Notes under the pieces: model-generated
What the model was told of the DNA's origin: nothing
Seen by the model: the letters and a program-made list of their open reading frames with translations, nothing else
The model's database searches: none
Translations under genes and position numbers: made by a program
Shown: positions 14,792 to 22,970 of the stretch, in pieces
How positions within the stretch are numbered: the stretch's first letter is position 1
How the letters are laid out: the number at the start of each line of letters is the position of its first letter
NCBI RefSeq assembly: GCF_014385085.1
Contig: NZ_JACRTD010000008.1
Coordinates: 1 to 64,000, forward strand
Length of the DNA: 64,000 nt
Direction: 5' to 3'
Source: Youxingia wuxianensis
GTDB taxonomy: Bacteria; Bacillota; Clostridia; Oscillospirales; Ruminococcaceae

Positions 14792-14820
14792 TTGAATTTG
14801 GTGATAAATCATAGTACAAT
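14792..14820 (+). promoter_or_regulatory. Rightward repressor promoter
   Basis: TTGAAT at 14792 and TACAAT at 14815 are 17 bases apart. The spacer begins with TTGGTGAT, a half operator, which would allow the repressor to control its own gene. Confidence 0.65.
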
Positions 14821-14842
14821 CCTTAGTAAGGAGGTGTTTTAA

Positions 14843-15220
14843 ATGGAAAGGCTAAGTAATGTATCTGCCAGGCTTAAAGAATATCGAGACATAAAGGGTT
14901 TAACTTTATCTGATTTGGAAAAGCTTATAAATATACCTGCGCAGACCCTGAATAGGTATGAGCTGTCCCAACGAGTTCCTAAAATTGATACGGCTATAGA
15001 AATAGCAGAAAAACTTTCAATAAATCCTTTGTGGCTACAAGGGTATAATGTTGGGATGTATGAAGAAGCGCCCCCGCTAAATCTTAGTGAGGACGCATCT
15101 ATTAAGTATGAAAAGCTTGTAGAAATGTTGGGGTTGTTCACGGATGAAGAATGGAATAAACTTATGGAATATGCCACTCTTTTAATAACTGCTCGGCAAA
15201 ATCAAAAAGACGAGAAGTAA
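14843..15220 (+). CDS. Phage repressor, CI-like XRE protein
   Basis: The 125-residue protein begins with an HTH (LKEYRDIKGLTLSDLEKLINIPAQTLNRYELSQRVP, residues 11-46) and has a short helical C-terminal domain ending DEEWNKLMEYATLLITARQ. It lacks the LexA-like peptidase domain, so induction would not follow the classic RecA self-cleavage route. AAGGAGGTG precedes the ATG. It faces away from the Cro-like gene across shared operators. Confidence 0.85.
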   Translation: MERLSNVSARLKEYRDIKGLTLSDLEKLINIPAQTLNRYELSQRVPKIDTAIEIAEKLSINPLWLQGYNVGMYEEAPPLNLSEDASIKYEKLVEMLGLFTDEEWNKLMEYATLLITARQNQKDEK

Positions 15221-15386
15221 CCTCATTCTGGTCGTTAGAATATCGAATTATCACATCTAAGGCTTCACGTCTTGCTTCAAGTTTATCGGTCATATCCTCT
15301 TTAGGGGGAACTGGCGTTTGCAATTTTCTCACCATATATTTGTCATTACTCTGTCTTACTATCGTTGTTTCACTTTGCTTTGCCAT
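15162..15386 (-). CDS. Small phage protein convergent with the repressor
   Basis: The 74-residue product MAKQSETTIVRQSNDKYMVR continues to a helical C-terminus (LEARREALDVIIRY...FDFAEQLLKEW). AAGGAGGGGGTACAC is a very strong ribosome site. Its last 59 bases overlap the end of the repressor gene on the other strand. Not recognised. Confidence 0.65.
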   Translation of the reverse strand: MAKQSETTIVRQSNDKYMVRKLQTPVPPKEDMTDKLEARREALDVIIRYSNDQNEVTSRLFDFAEQLLKEWHIP

Positions 15387-15669
15387 GTGTACCCCCTCCT
15401 TATAATATTCTTCGTTGATCGTGTGGTAGGATGTTGTCAGCCCTATATTTAAACGAAATTATGTCCTATAGAGCGGTAATTATATTGTACAATATTTACC
15501 ACGTTTTTGAACTGGATAATTATTCCAGTACAGTGATTTACTACTTTTTGTCGTATTTTTAAGTATTTATGTTGGAATTTTATTATACCACAACTTATAA
15601 GTGTTATCAATTGTACAAAACCTCTTAATATTTATGTATTAATTCGGCAGGATTAAGGAGGCGTTTGTT
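15387..15669. other. Intergenic region before the integrase with palindromes
   Basis: No gene is seen in this AT-rich stretch. It contains a perfect 14-bp palindrome ATATTGTACAATAT (15482-15495) and an imperfect one ACTGGATAATTATTCCAGT (15511-15529). They may be operators for the integrase or for the divergent small gene. Confidence 0.5.
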
Positions 15670-16764
15670 TTGAACTGCAAGAAATGTCGAAAACCAATTC
15701 CAGATGATGCAAAATTCTGCTGTTATTGCGGTGTCCCTCAGAAAAAGAAAAAGATGTACCGCCGCCCCGATGGGCTTTATGAAAAGAGCGTCACCATTAG
15801 CGGTAAAAGGGTTGTTTTCCGTGGTAAAAGTGAAAAAGAAGTAGAGCGTAAAATGCTTGAATTTCAAGGGGTCCAGGAGAAGGGAGCATCTTTTGAAGAA
15901 GTCGCCCAAGAGTGGAAAGAAGTTCATTTTCCTACTGTGACCTACAACACTCTTCGTTCCTATAAACCTGCTATGAATAAAGCGATAGAATATTTCGGAG
16001 ATATGCTACTTAAAGATATTCAGGCAAAGGATGTTAAAATGTATCTCGCCCAACTGCCTAGCACCTGGGCGCAGAAAACCTTTAAAAATTATTTTCTTGT
16101 GCTCAATTTAATATTTGAATACGCCGCCAGCAACGGGATAATTGAACACAATCCCGCCGAGTTTGTGCAAATTCCTAAAGGTGGCAAACGTACTTATCGG
16201 CGCGCGCCGACGCCAGAAGAGATCGAGGTTATCAAATCCAGTACAGAAAAAACATTTGGCTTGTTCGCTTACTTTCTTCTTTATACCGGTTGCAGGCGTG
16301 GGGAAGCTTTAGCCTTACAATATAAAGATATTGATAGGAAAAACAAAGTGATACATATCACGAAGAGTGTATACCATGAAGGAAATGCACCGCGGATTAA
16401 GCAGCCTAAAACGGAGCGGGGATTTCGGGATATTATTCTGTTAGATATCCTGATGGAGCGACTTCCAAATGGGAGGCCGTTAGAATACATTTTTGGTGAG
16501 AAAGACAGTCCGCTGACCGCAAGCAAAGCCGAAGATTTATGGATAGCCTATCAAAGGGAAACCGGATTGGGTGTTACTCCGCATATTGTCCGGCATGGCT
16601 ATGCCACTATATTGCATGAGGCCGGTATCGATCCTAAAGATGCGCAGGAAATGTTAGGACACGCGAACATCTCAACCACCCTGGATATCTACACACACAT
16701 CACCCAAAAGCGTAGAAGCGAAATGGCACAGAAATTGAACAATTACACACAAAATACACAGTAG
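15670..16764 (+). CDS. int: Tyrosine integrase with N-terminal zinc ribbon
   Basis: The 364-residue protein opens with a zinc ribbon (CKKCRKPIPDDAKFCCYCG, residues 3-21), then an arm-binding AP2-like region, a SAM-like core-binding domain (about 75-165) and the catalytic domain. Catalytic residues are visible: R in TGCRRGEAL, HxxR in HIVRHGYAT, H in LGHANISTT and the nucleophile Y in DIYTHI. The start is TTG with AAGGAGG before it. It would cut and join DNA at the tRNA-Ser-type att site 60 bases downstream. Confidence 0.93.
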   Translation: MNCKKCRKPIPDDAKFCCYCGVPQKKKKMYRRPDGLYEKSVTISGKRVVFRGKSEKEVERKMLEFQGVQEKGASFEEVAQEWKEVHFPTVTYNTLRSYKPAMNKAIEYFGDMLLKDIQAKDVKMYLAQLPSTWAQKTFKNYFLVLNLIFEYAASNGIIEHNPAEFVQIPKGGKRTYRRAPTPEEIEVIKSSTEKTFGLFAYFLLYTGCRRGEALALQYKDIDRKNKVIHITKSVYHEGNAPRIKQPKTERGFRDIILLDILMERLPNGRPLEYIFGEKDSPLTASKAEDLWIAYQRETGLGVTPHIVRHGYATILHEAGIDPKDAQEMLGHANISTTLDIYTHITQKRRSEMAQKLNNYTQNTQ

Positions 16765-16796
16765 CGCCAACAAACCCCTGTATAAAGGCATTTCTT

Positions 16797-16824
16797 TAGG
16801 GTTCAAATCCCTTCATCTCCGCCA
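16797..16824 (+). other. Prophage attachment site (attR): 3' end of a tRNA-Ser-like gene
   Basis: The bases AGGGTTCAAATCCCTTCATC followed by TCCGCCA make a T-arm, the 3' acceptor strand, a G discriminator and CCA, as in Firmicutes tRNA-Ser. No anticodon or D arm lies before it, so it is only the displaced 3' end. The integrase gene ends 32 bases upstream. The intact tRNA is therefore expected at the other prophage end, left of this window. Confidence 0.82.
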
Positions 16825-16858
16825 AAGCCGCTTAAACAGCTAGTTTAAGCGGCTTTTT
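16825..16858 (+). terminator. Terminator after the att site
   Basis: A 13-bp stem AAGCCGCTTAAAC / GTTTAAGCGGCTT with a five-base loop is followed by five T. It starts right after the CCA end and was probably the terminator of the original tRNA gene. Confidence 0.85.
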
Positions 16859-16910
16859 CGTTCCACAAGAGTGAATGGAAAACAGCATGTTCACTGCAAG
16901 ACTGCTAAAA

Positions 16911-16945
16911 CACCCGCAAGCTTTAACTTGCGGGTGATCATTTTT
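16911..16945 (+). terminator. Second hairpin terminator
   Basis: A perfect ten-base stem CACCCGCAAG / CTTGCGGGTG with a six-base loop is followed by ATCATTTTT. Confidence 0.65.
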
Positions 16946-17100
16946 CCTACCGTTTTCCAGGATTTTGTGTGAAAGTAATTAATATCTCCGTTTTAAATGT
17001 TTCTCTTTACTATTTATAAAAAGTTTACTTTATAAAACTTCTTTTTCCCCACGAAATTTGCTATAATATTTTATGAACTTAGGAAAGCAGAGGTGGATAA

Positions 17101-18621
17101 ATGGATAAAAAACTCAAATCAAAAATTATGGAATCCTTGTCGTCCGTTCTTCCGATTACAGGGATTGTACTTGTGTTAAGCTTCACCATTACCCCTATGC
17201 CAATCGGCACTTTAATGCTGTTTTTATTGGGAGCGGTATTATTGATTGTGGGAATGGGTTTTTTCTCCCTAGGAGTAGATGTAGCCATGCTGCCTTTAGG
17301 CGAAGGTATCGGTGTGGAGATGACAAAAAACCGCCGGATAGGTATCACCATTATCGGCTGCTTTTTCATCGGCGTTATCATCACGATTGCTGAGCCGGAT
17401 CTTCAGGTACTTGCCACTCAGGTGCCTGTGCCTAATCTTACTTTAATTCTTACGGTTGCGGTAGGGGTAGGAATTTTTTTAGTAGTGGCCCTGCTTCGTA
17501 TTTTATTTCGAATTCCTTTAGCGCATATACTGCTTGGATTTTATATCCTTGTATTTATTTTGGCATACTTTTCTCCCAACGAATTTATTCCGGTAGCGTT
17601 TGATTCGGGTGGTGTGACCACTGGGCCGATCACCGTCCCCTTTATCATGGCTTTGGGAATTGGTATGTCTATGCTGCGAAGCGACGAACATTCCAATGAG
17701 GACAGTTTTGGCTTGGTAGCCTTGTGCAGCATCGGGCCGATACTTTCAGTTTTGCTTTTAAGCATCTTTTACAATATTTCTTCCGCTTCCTATACTCCGT
17801 TTACTATGCCGGATGTAACAGTCACCACCGATCTTTCCAGCCAGTTTGCTACCCATCTTCCCGCATATCTCAAAGAAGTATTGGTGGCTTTGTTTCCTAT
17901 TATTTTCTTATTTTTGATATTCCAGTTGCTGACCAAACGATTCCAGCACCATGCTCTGCTGCGGATTATCATTGGATTAGGTTATACATATATTGGGTTG
18001 GTTACCTTTTTAACCGGTGTAAACGTAGGTTTTATGCCGGCAGGCCATTATCTGGGAACCGCGCTGGCTCAATCCCCTCAAAAATGGCTGCTGGTTCCTT
18101 TAGGGATGCTCATTGGTTATTTTATTGTCAGCGCGGAGCCGGCGGTTCATGTGCTGGCAAAGCAAGTAGAGGAGCTTTCTAACGGCACTATCAGCCAAAA
18201 TGCTATGTTTACTTGCCTTTCCGTAGGGGTAGCGTGTTCTGTAGGGATCTCTATGCTGCGGATATTGGCCGGGATTTCTATTTTTTGGTTTTTAATTCCA
18301 GGATATATAATTGCTTTATCTCTTTCCTTTTTTGTTCCCAAAATTTATACGGCGATTGCTTTTGACTCAGGCGGAGTGGCCAGCGGCCCTATGACCGCTA
18401 CTTTTCTTTTACCCTTTGCTATGGGGGCCTGCGGCGGAATGGGCGGCAATATTTTAACCGATGCTTTTGGTATTGTGGCAATGGTTGCCATGACGCCTCT
18501 GATCGCTATTCAGGTGATGGGATTCCTCTATACGCACAAATCCCATACTGTAACTCGTACCGAGCTTGCCCGCCTGGGTGCGCTGGCAGATTCTATCATC
18601 TATTATGAGGAGGAATACTGA
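17101..18621 (+). CDS. DUF1538 family multi-pass membrane protein
   Basis: The 506-residue protein has about 12 hydrophobic segments arranged as two similar halves. Each half ends in the family's core motif: FIPVAFDSGGVTTGPITVPF near residue 165 and AIAFDSGGVASGPMTATFLL near residue 420. The internal repeat suggests an inverted-repeat transporter fold. Substrate is unknown. AGAGGTGGATAA precedes the ATG. Its stop codon shares a base with the start of the PII-like gene, so the two are made together. Confidence 0.85.
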   Translation: MDKKLKSKIMESLSSVLPITGIVLVLSFTITPMPIGTLMLFLLGAVLLIVGMGFFSLGVDVAMLPLGEGIGVEMTKNRRIGITIIGCFFIGVIITIAEPDLQVLATQVPVPNLTLILTVAVGVGIFLVVALLRILFRIPLAHILLGFYILVFILAYFSPNEFIPVAFDSGGVTTGPITVPFIMALGIGMSMLRSDEHSNEDSFGLVALCSIGPILSVLLLSIFYNISSASYTPFTMPDVTVTTDLSSQFATHLPAYLKEVLVALFPIIFLFLIFQLLTKRFQHHALLRIIIGLGYTYIGLVTFLTGVNVGFMPAGHYLGTALAQSPQKWLLVPLGMLIGYFIVSAEPAVHVLAKQVEELSNGTISQNAMFTCLSVGVACSVGISMLRILAGISIFWFLIPGYIIALSLSFFVPKIYTAIAFDSGGVASGPMTATFLLPFAMGACGGMGGNILTDAFGIVAMVAMTPLIAIQVMGFLYTHKSHTVTRTELARLGALADSIIYYEEEY

Positions 18622-19298
18622 TGGCGAAAACACAGGAGCTTATCCGGCTGCTGATAACAATCGTTGACCGTGGACAGGGGGAAGTTATTTTTGAGGTATG
18701 CAATAAATATCATATTCATTTGAATTTCACCTGTTTTGGAAACGGCACTGCCAATTCGGATATTTTAAACCTGTTGGGGCTGGGGAGCAGCGAAAAGGAC
18801 GTAGTCCTTACGATGGTCCCGGACAGTAAAATTCCTGGTCTGCTCACTTCTATCAGCAGACGTATGAATTTGAGAAGCCCGGGGAGAGGGATCGCATTTA
18901 CTCTTCCGCTTTCCGGCATAAACGCCTTAATTGCCAAAATGCTTACTAAGCGAGAAAAAGATGAGCCAAAACAGGAGGAGAGGAAAGTGGATAATACAGT
19001 AAAATTCAGTGTAATTATAGCAGTTTACAATTCTGGTTTTTCGGATTTTGTCTTTGAAACAGCAAAAAATGCCGGAGCTACCGGCGGCACCATCCTTCAC
19101 GCTAGAGGGCTGAGCGACGAGGAAGGAGAAAAATTTTTTGGCATGTCTATTCAGGCAGAAAAAGAAATTATTGCTATTCTTTCCCCGGAGGATATTAAGA
19201 AAAATATTATGGAAGCAATCAATAAAAACTGCGGTCTGAAAACGGAAAGCCAGGCTATTGTTTTTTCCCTGCCGGTGCAGGATATGATTGGTCTTTAA
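18621..19298 (+). CDS. Tandem PII-like signalling protein
   Basis: The 225-residue protein has two PII-like ferredoxin folds joined by a charged linker (about residues 112-127). The first half reads LLITIVDRGQGEVIFEVCNKY; the second reads FSVIIAVYNSGFSDFVFETA, followed by GATGGTILHARG, the classical PII strand motif. PII proteins bind nucleotides and control membrane transporters such as AmtB. The first half lacks the GATGG motif, so the two halves may bind different ligands. The start overlaps the DUF1538 stop, so it is likely that transporter's regulator. Confidence 0.78.
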   Translation: MAKTQELIRLLITIVDRGQGEVIFEVCNKYHIHLNFTCFGNGTANSDILNLLGLGSSEKDVVLTMVPDSKIPGLLTSISRRMNLRSPGRGIAFTLPLSGINALIAKMLTKREKDEPKQEERKVDNTVKFSVIIAVYNSGFSDFVFETAKNAGATGGTILHARGLSDEEGEKFFGMSIQAEKEIIAILSPEDIKKNIMEAINKNCGLKTESQAIVFSLPVQDMIGL

Positions 19299-19342
19299 TA
19301 AATAAAATATCCGAAAATCTTTGATTTAATCGGTACGGCTAT

Positions 19343-19379
19343 AAAAAAGAGCCTTCGAAATTCGAAGGCTCTTTTTTAT
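19343..19379. terminator. Bidirectional terminator between the PII-like gene and trkH
   Basis: A 13-bp stem AAGAGCCTTCGAA / TTCGAAGGCTCTT is flanked by A on the left and T on the right, serving both convergent genes. Confidence 0.85.
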
Positions 19380-19385
19380 TTATGA

Positions 19386-20834
19386 TTATTTTCTTTCCCA
19401 GGCAGAGGGCGCCAACAGAGTTAAAAACGGAAAAATTTCCAGTCGGCCTACCAGCATATTAATGCACAGCACCAGTTTGGAAAAATTGCTGAACCCCTCA
19501 TAACAGCTCATAGGGCCTGCCAGTCCAAGTCCCGGACCAATATTATTTAAACACGCCAAAACGCTGGAAATAGTAGTCTCTATGTCGAAATTATCCAGAG
19601 AGATCAAAAGGAAAGAAGCCGCGATCACAGCAAAATAAGAGGTCATATACAGATTTACTTCCCGCATGATATCGTCATCGACAACTTTTCCATCCATTCG
19701 TACCAAAGATATTTCCCTGGGGCTGACAATACGTTTTCTCTCACAACGGGCATATTTCCCCAAAAGCAAAAGCCTCGCCACTTTGATCCCGCCGCCGGTA
19801 GATCCAGCCGAAGCCCCTACGATCATCAACAGCAGAAGAATACATTTAGAAAACTGCGGCCATAAATTAAAGTCAACGGTGGCAAATCCGGTAGTCGTCA
19901 TGATCGAGGATACCTGGAACGCAGAATGATGAAGCGCTTCCGGGAAACTGTGATAAAAGGAAATGGTATTAAAAGAGATCAGCAATGTCGCCGCGAGCAA
20001 AATAAACAAATACAGCCGCAACTCCTCGTTGCGAAATATCTGAGAGGGCTTTCCAAGAAGAATGTAGTAATAAATAATAAAGTTTACCCCAAACAGCGCC
20101 ATAAAAATAGTAACGACTGTTTGAATATAATGACTGTAACTGGCCATGCTGTCCACCCGCACTCCAAATCCTCCGGTACCTGCGGTGCCGAAAGCGGTAG
20201 TGACCGCATCAAAGACAGGCATCTTTCCCAAAAGCAAAAGTAAAATTTGCAGAAGAGTCATGCCGATATAAATTCCATATAATATTTTTGCCGACTGATG
20301 CATTTTGGGAGTCAGCTTTTCAACCACCGGTCCTGGGCTCTCTGCCCGCAAAAGGTGCACATCCTGCCCGGATCCCCGGGACATGGGCTGAAGCGCCAGC
20401 ACAAATACCAGCACTCCCATACCGCCCACCCAGTGGGTGAAGCTCCGCCAGTATAAAAGCCCTTTGGAAAGGGTTTCCACATTGGAAAGAATACTCGCCC
20501 CAGTAGTAGTGAACCCAGAAATTGTTTCAAACACACAATCTATGTAGCTTGGAATTTCCGCACTGAGAAAAAATGGCAGCGCCCCGAAAAGCGACATAAC
20601 AATCCATACTAACGCCGCGCTGATATAGCCTTCCCGCGCATAAAAATTTTTATTTTTTGCTTTGATAAACATCAGCGCAACTCCAAACAAAGCAGTTACT
20701 ACTGCGCTGATAACGATAGCCTGACAGGACTTAGTTTCCTGGTAATAGAGGGATATCCCCGCCGCCGGCAAAAGAAAAGCCGCTTCCAGCACAAGTATAC
20801 GGCCGATCAAATTGGCGATCATTTTGTAATTCAT
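19386..20834 (-). CDS. trkH: Potassium uptake protein TrkH
   Basis: This 482-residue membrane protein has the four pore-loop repeats of the Trk/Ktr family: FTTTGASILSN, GTAGTGGFGV, MTTTGFATVDF and NNIGPGLG. It forms the potassium-conducting channel. The regulatory partner TrkA is encoded just upstream, 63 bases away on the same strand. Length and topology are normal for TrkH. Confidence 0.93.
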   Translation of the reverse strand: MNYKMIANLIGRILVLEAAFLLPAAGISLYYQETKSCQAIVISAVVTALFGVALMFIKAKNKNFYAREGYISAALVWIVMSLFGALPFFLSAEIPSYIDCVFETISGFTTTGASILSNVETLSKGLLYWRSFTHWVGGMGVLVFVLALQPMSRGSGQDVHLLRAESPGPVVEKLTPKMHQSAKILYGIYIGMTLLQILLLLLGKMPVFDAVTTAFGTAGTGGFGVRVDSMASYSHYIQTVVTIFMALFGVNFIIYYYILLGKPSQIFRNEELRLYLFILLAATLLISFNTISFYHSFPEALHHSAFQVSSIMTTTGFATVDFNLWPQFSKCILLLLMIVGASAGSTGGGIKVARLLLLGKYARCERKRIVSPREISLVRMDGKVVDDDIMREVNLYMTSYFAVIAASFLLISLDNFDIETTISSVLACLNNIGPGLGLAGPMSCYEGFSNFSKLVLCINMLVGRLEIFPFLTLLAPSAWERK

Positions 20835-20897
20835 ACACTTTCCCGATTCTCTTGAGAACGAAAAGGATCGCTATATCCTTTTCTCCGGGCATCCTCC

Positions 20898-22256
20898 TTA
20901 AGCAAAAATAGAGTTTAGATTAGAATACATCCGGTCGGCGGTCGTAACTACAATTACACTGTCGCCCTTTTGCAGATAAGAACTTCCATTAGGAATGATA
21001 ATCACTCCGCTGCGGTTAATACATGCAATCAAAATATCTGGTTTTAATTGAATATCCCGCAAAGGAATCCCTAAATAATCCGTATCTTCCGACACCAAAA
21101 ATTCAAGCGCTTCTACCCGGTTATTTACAATCCGGTGAAGAGCAATTACTGCGTCTTCCGAGGTATTCTGCATCGCGCGGACATACCGCACAATATCATT
21201 GCACACCAAATTCTTGGGACTGACAATACTGTTAATCCCCATGTTGCGGAAAACCTCATCGTATTCCACCCGGTTGATCTTTGTAATCACTTTAGATACT
21301 CCCAGGTGGTTCGCATACATGGAGAGCACCATATTTTCCTCATCGATATCCGTAAGGCTAATCAGCGCGTCCGCATCTGCCAGGCCTTCGCTGAGCAGGA
21401 TGTTGGGCTGACTTCCATCCGCGTTGATAATGTGGGCATGAGGCAGGATGCTCGCCAAATGCTCGCACCGGTCAGGATCGATCTCAATAATCTTTACCGC
21501 ACAGCCGTCTTGTAAAAGAGCCGCAGCTAAATAAAAGGCTATTCTTCCTCCGCCGATCATCATCACATTTTTAATCTTCCGGCTTTCAATATCCAAATGA
21601 TTCACTAAGGCGGCCAAATTACGGGCGGCGCCGGTGACATAGATCTCATCCTCCTCCTGAAGCTGAAACGCCCCTGTTGGGATATAGACCTGCTCGTCAC
21701 GCTCCACTGCGCATATAAGCACCTGTGCTTTGGCTACTTTCGCCAGCTCGCTTAAGTACTTTCCGCAAAGAGGGTTATCCTCTTTCAGCTTCAGCTCTAT
21801 AATCTCTACCCGTCCTTTTGCAAAGGTATCTCTTTTCAGCGCCGCGGGAAAACGAAGAAGGTTAAGAATTTCCATTGCCGCCGCTTTTTCCGGGTTGATG
21901 GTCATACTCAGCCCCAGCTCTTCTTTTAAAAATACCAACTGTTCGGCATATTCAGGATTTCTCACCCTGGCGATCGTGCGGCGTACTCCCAGTTTTCTAG
22001 CGGATACGCAGCAGATCATATTCACCTCATCCGAGGAGGTCGCCGCAATCAGAAGATCTGCGTTTCCCACCCCCGCTTCCCGCTGGACGCTGAGACTGGC
22101 TCCGTTTCCGCATACTCCCAGCACGTCAAACTGCTCCACTGTTTCCCGCAGTACCTGGGGATCACGGTCGATAATTACAATATTATGTCCTTCTTTGGAA
22201 AGCTGGGCGGTCAGGGTAAGTCCTACCTTCCCATCTCCAATAATGACGATTTCCAT
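20898..22256 (-). CDS. trkA: Trk system regulatory NAD-binding protein TrkA
   Basis: The 452-residue cytoplasmic protein has two RCK units, each an NAD-binding Rossmann fold (GDGKVGLTLTAQLSKEGHNI at residue 7 and IGGGRIAFYLAAALLQDG near 233) followed by a C-terminal ligand domain (EIIELKLKEDNPLCGKYL near 150 and a matching one near 375). It gates TrkH in response to nucleotides. GAGGAATATATCT precedes the ATG, and trkH follows. Confidence 0.93.
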   Translation of the reverse strand: MEIVIIGDGKVGLTLTAQLSKEGHNIVIIDRDPQVLRETVEQFDVLGVCGNGASLSVQREAGVGNADLLIAATSSDEVNMICCVSARKLGVRRTIARVRNPEYAEQLVFLKEELGLSMTINPEKAAAMEILNLLRFPAALKRDTFAKGRVEIIELKLKEDNPLCGKYLSELAKVAKAQVLICAVERDEQVYIPTGAFQLQEEDEIYVTGAARNLAALVNHLDIESRKIKNVMMIGGGRIAFYLAAALLQDGCAVKIIEIDPDRCEHLASILPHAHIINADGSQPNILLSEGLADADALISLTDIDEENMVLSMYANHLGVSKVITKINRVEYDEVFRNMGINSIVSPKNLVCNDIVRYVRAMQNTSEDAVIALHRIVNNRVEALEFLVSEDTDYLGIPLRDIQLKPDILIACINRSGVIIIPNGSSYLQKGDSVIVVTTADRMYSNLNSIFA

Positions 22257-22419
22257 AGATATATTCCTCTGCTTTCGGATATGATCTTTATATTATTTTA
22301 ATTTTTTCAAAAAGCCTTAATACAATATTAACATTTGTAAGAAGGAAAAACAAGCCGTCCCCTCTGTATTTTCATTTGGGGCGCTTTATGTTATAATTCC
22401 CCTGGAATGAGGTGATCAT

Positions 22420-22911
22420 ATGGACACGGTCGAAATTATTCCCGCCCAGGAAAAATATATAAAAGCATATTGGGTGACACTTGGGCGCGTAGCGCAGGAG
22501 CGTAAATACTTAAGAATAACCCATGCTTTTCCGCTGGAGGAAACCATGGAGTTTATCCGGGAAGGGATTAAAAATAACTACCCCTATTTCTTTATAAAAA
22601 GCGAAGACGCCATTGTGGGCTGGTGCGACATACGCCCTCTTTCCAAGGAAAGTACCGTTGGCTGTCTGGGCATAGGACTGTTAAAGGATTACCGGGGCCA
22701 GGGGATCGGAGCCAAAGCAATCGCCGTAGCGCTGAATAAAGCCCGAGAACAGGGTTTTACCCTGATTCAGCTGGAGGTGCGGGCCACCAATGAGCGTGCA
22801 ATCCGTCTCTATCGGTCGGCAGGGTTTCTTTTTGCCGAGCAGTCGCCCCGCCTGATAGAAATTGAAGGGGAAAAAGCAGAGATTTACACAATGCAGCTGC
22901 AGTTATCATAA
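22420..22911 (+). CDS. GNAT family N-acetyltransferase
   Basis: The 163-residue protein has the GNAT fold with motif A GIGLLKDYRGQGIGAKAIAVAL at about residues 88-109, which binds acetyl-CoA, and a following NERAIRLYRSAGF (motif B). The N-terminal part resembles RimJ/PhnO-like small-molecule or protein acetylases. GAGGTGATCAT precedes the ATG. It stands alone between trkA and a convergent operon, so the substrate cannot be guessed. Confidence 0.85.
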   Translation: MDTVEIIPAQEKYIKAYWVTLGRVAQERKYLRITHAFPLEETMEFIREGIKNNYPYFFIKSEDAIVGWCDIRPLSKESTVGCLGIGLLKDYRGQGIGAKAIAVALNKAREQGFTLIQLEVRATNERAIRLYRSAGFLFAEQSPRLIEIEGEKAEIYTMQLQLS

Positions 22912-22916
22912 AACAA

Positions 22917-22951
22917 AAAGAAGACCGGGAAAGCTCCCGGCCTTCTTTTTA
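22917..22951. terminator. Bidirectional terminator after the acetyltransferase and sugar operon
   Basis: AAGAAGACCGGGA pairs with TCCCGGCCTTCTT around an AAGC loop, with a T run on the right and an A run on the left; both convergent units end here. Confidence 0.8.
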
Positions 22952-22970
22952 TTGTTTCTATTTTTGAAAA

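Larger units (their letters stand above)
1..16824. mobile_element. Integrated siphovirus-type prophage, right-hand part
   Basis: The stretch carries a coherent temperate-phage gene set: packaging genes (terS, terL, portal) at the left, a replication and recombination block in the middle, a divergent repressor switch near 14.7-14.9 kb and a tyrosine integrase at 15.67-16.76 kb. Almost all genes run leftward except the repressor, the integrase and one small cargo gene. The right boundary is a tRNA-Ser-like 3' end ending at 16824, directly followed by a host terminator. The left boundary, with the rest of the head, tail and lysis genes, lies outside the window. The packaging genes resemble the SPP1 type. 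Completeness and inducibility cannot be judged from here. Confidence 0.93.

Noticed and set aside
16740..16830. Complete tRNA gene at the prophage end
   Set aside because: Only the T-arm and acceptor 3' strand are present; no D arm or anticodon arm can be formed from the bases before it.
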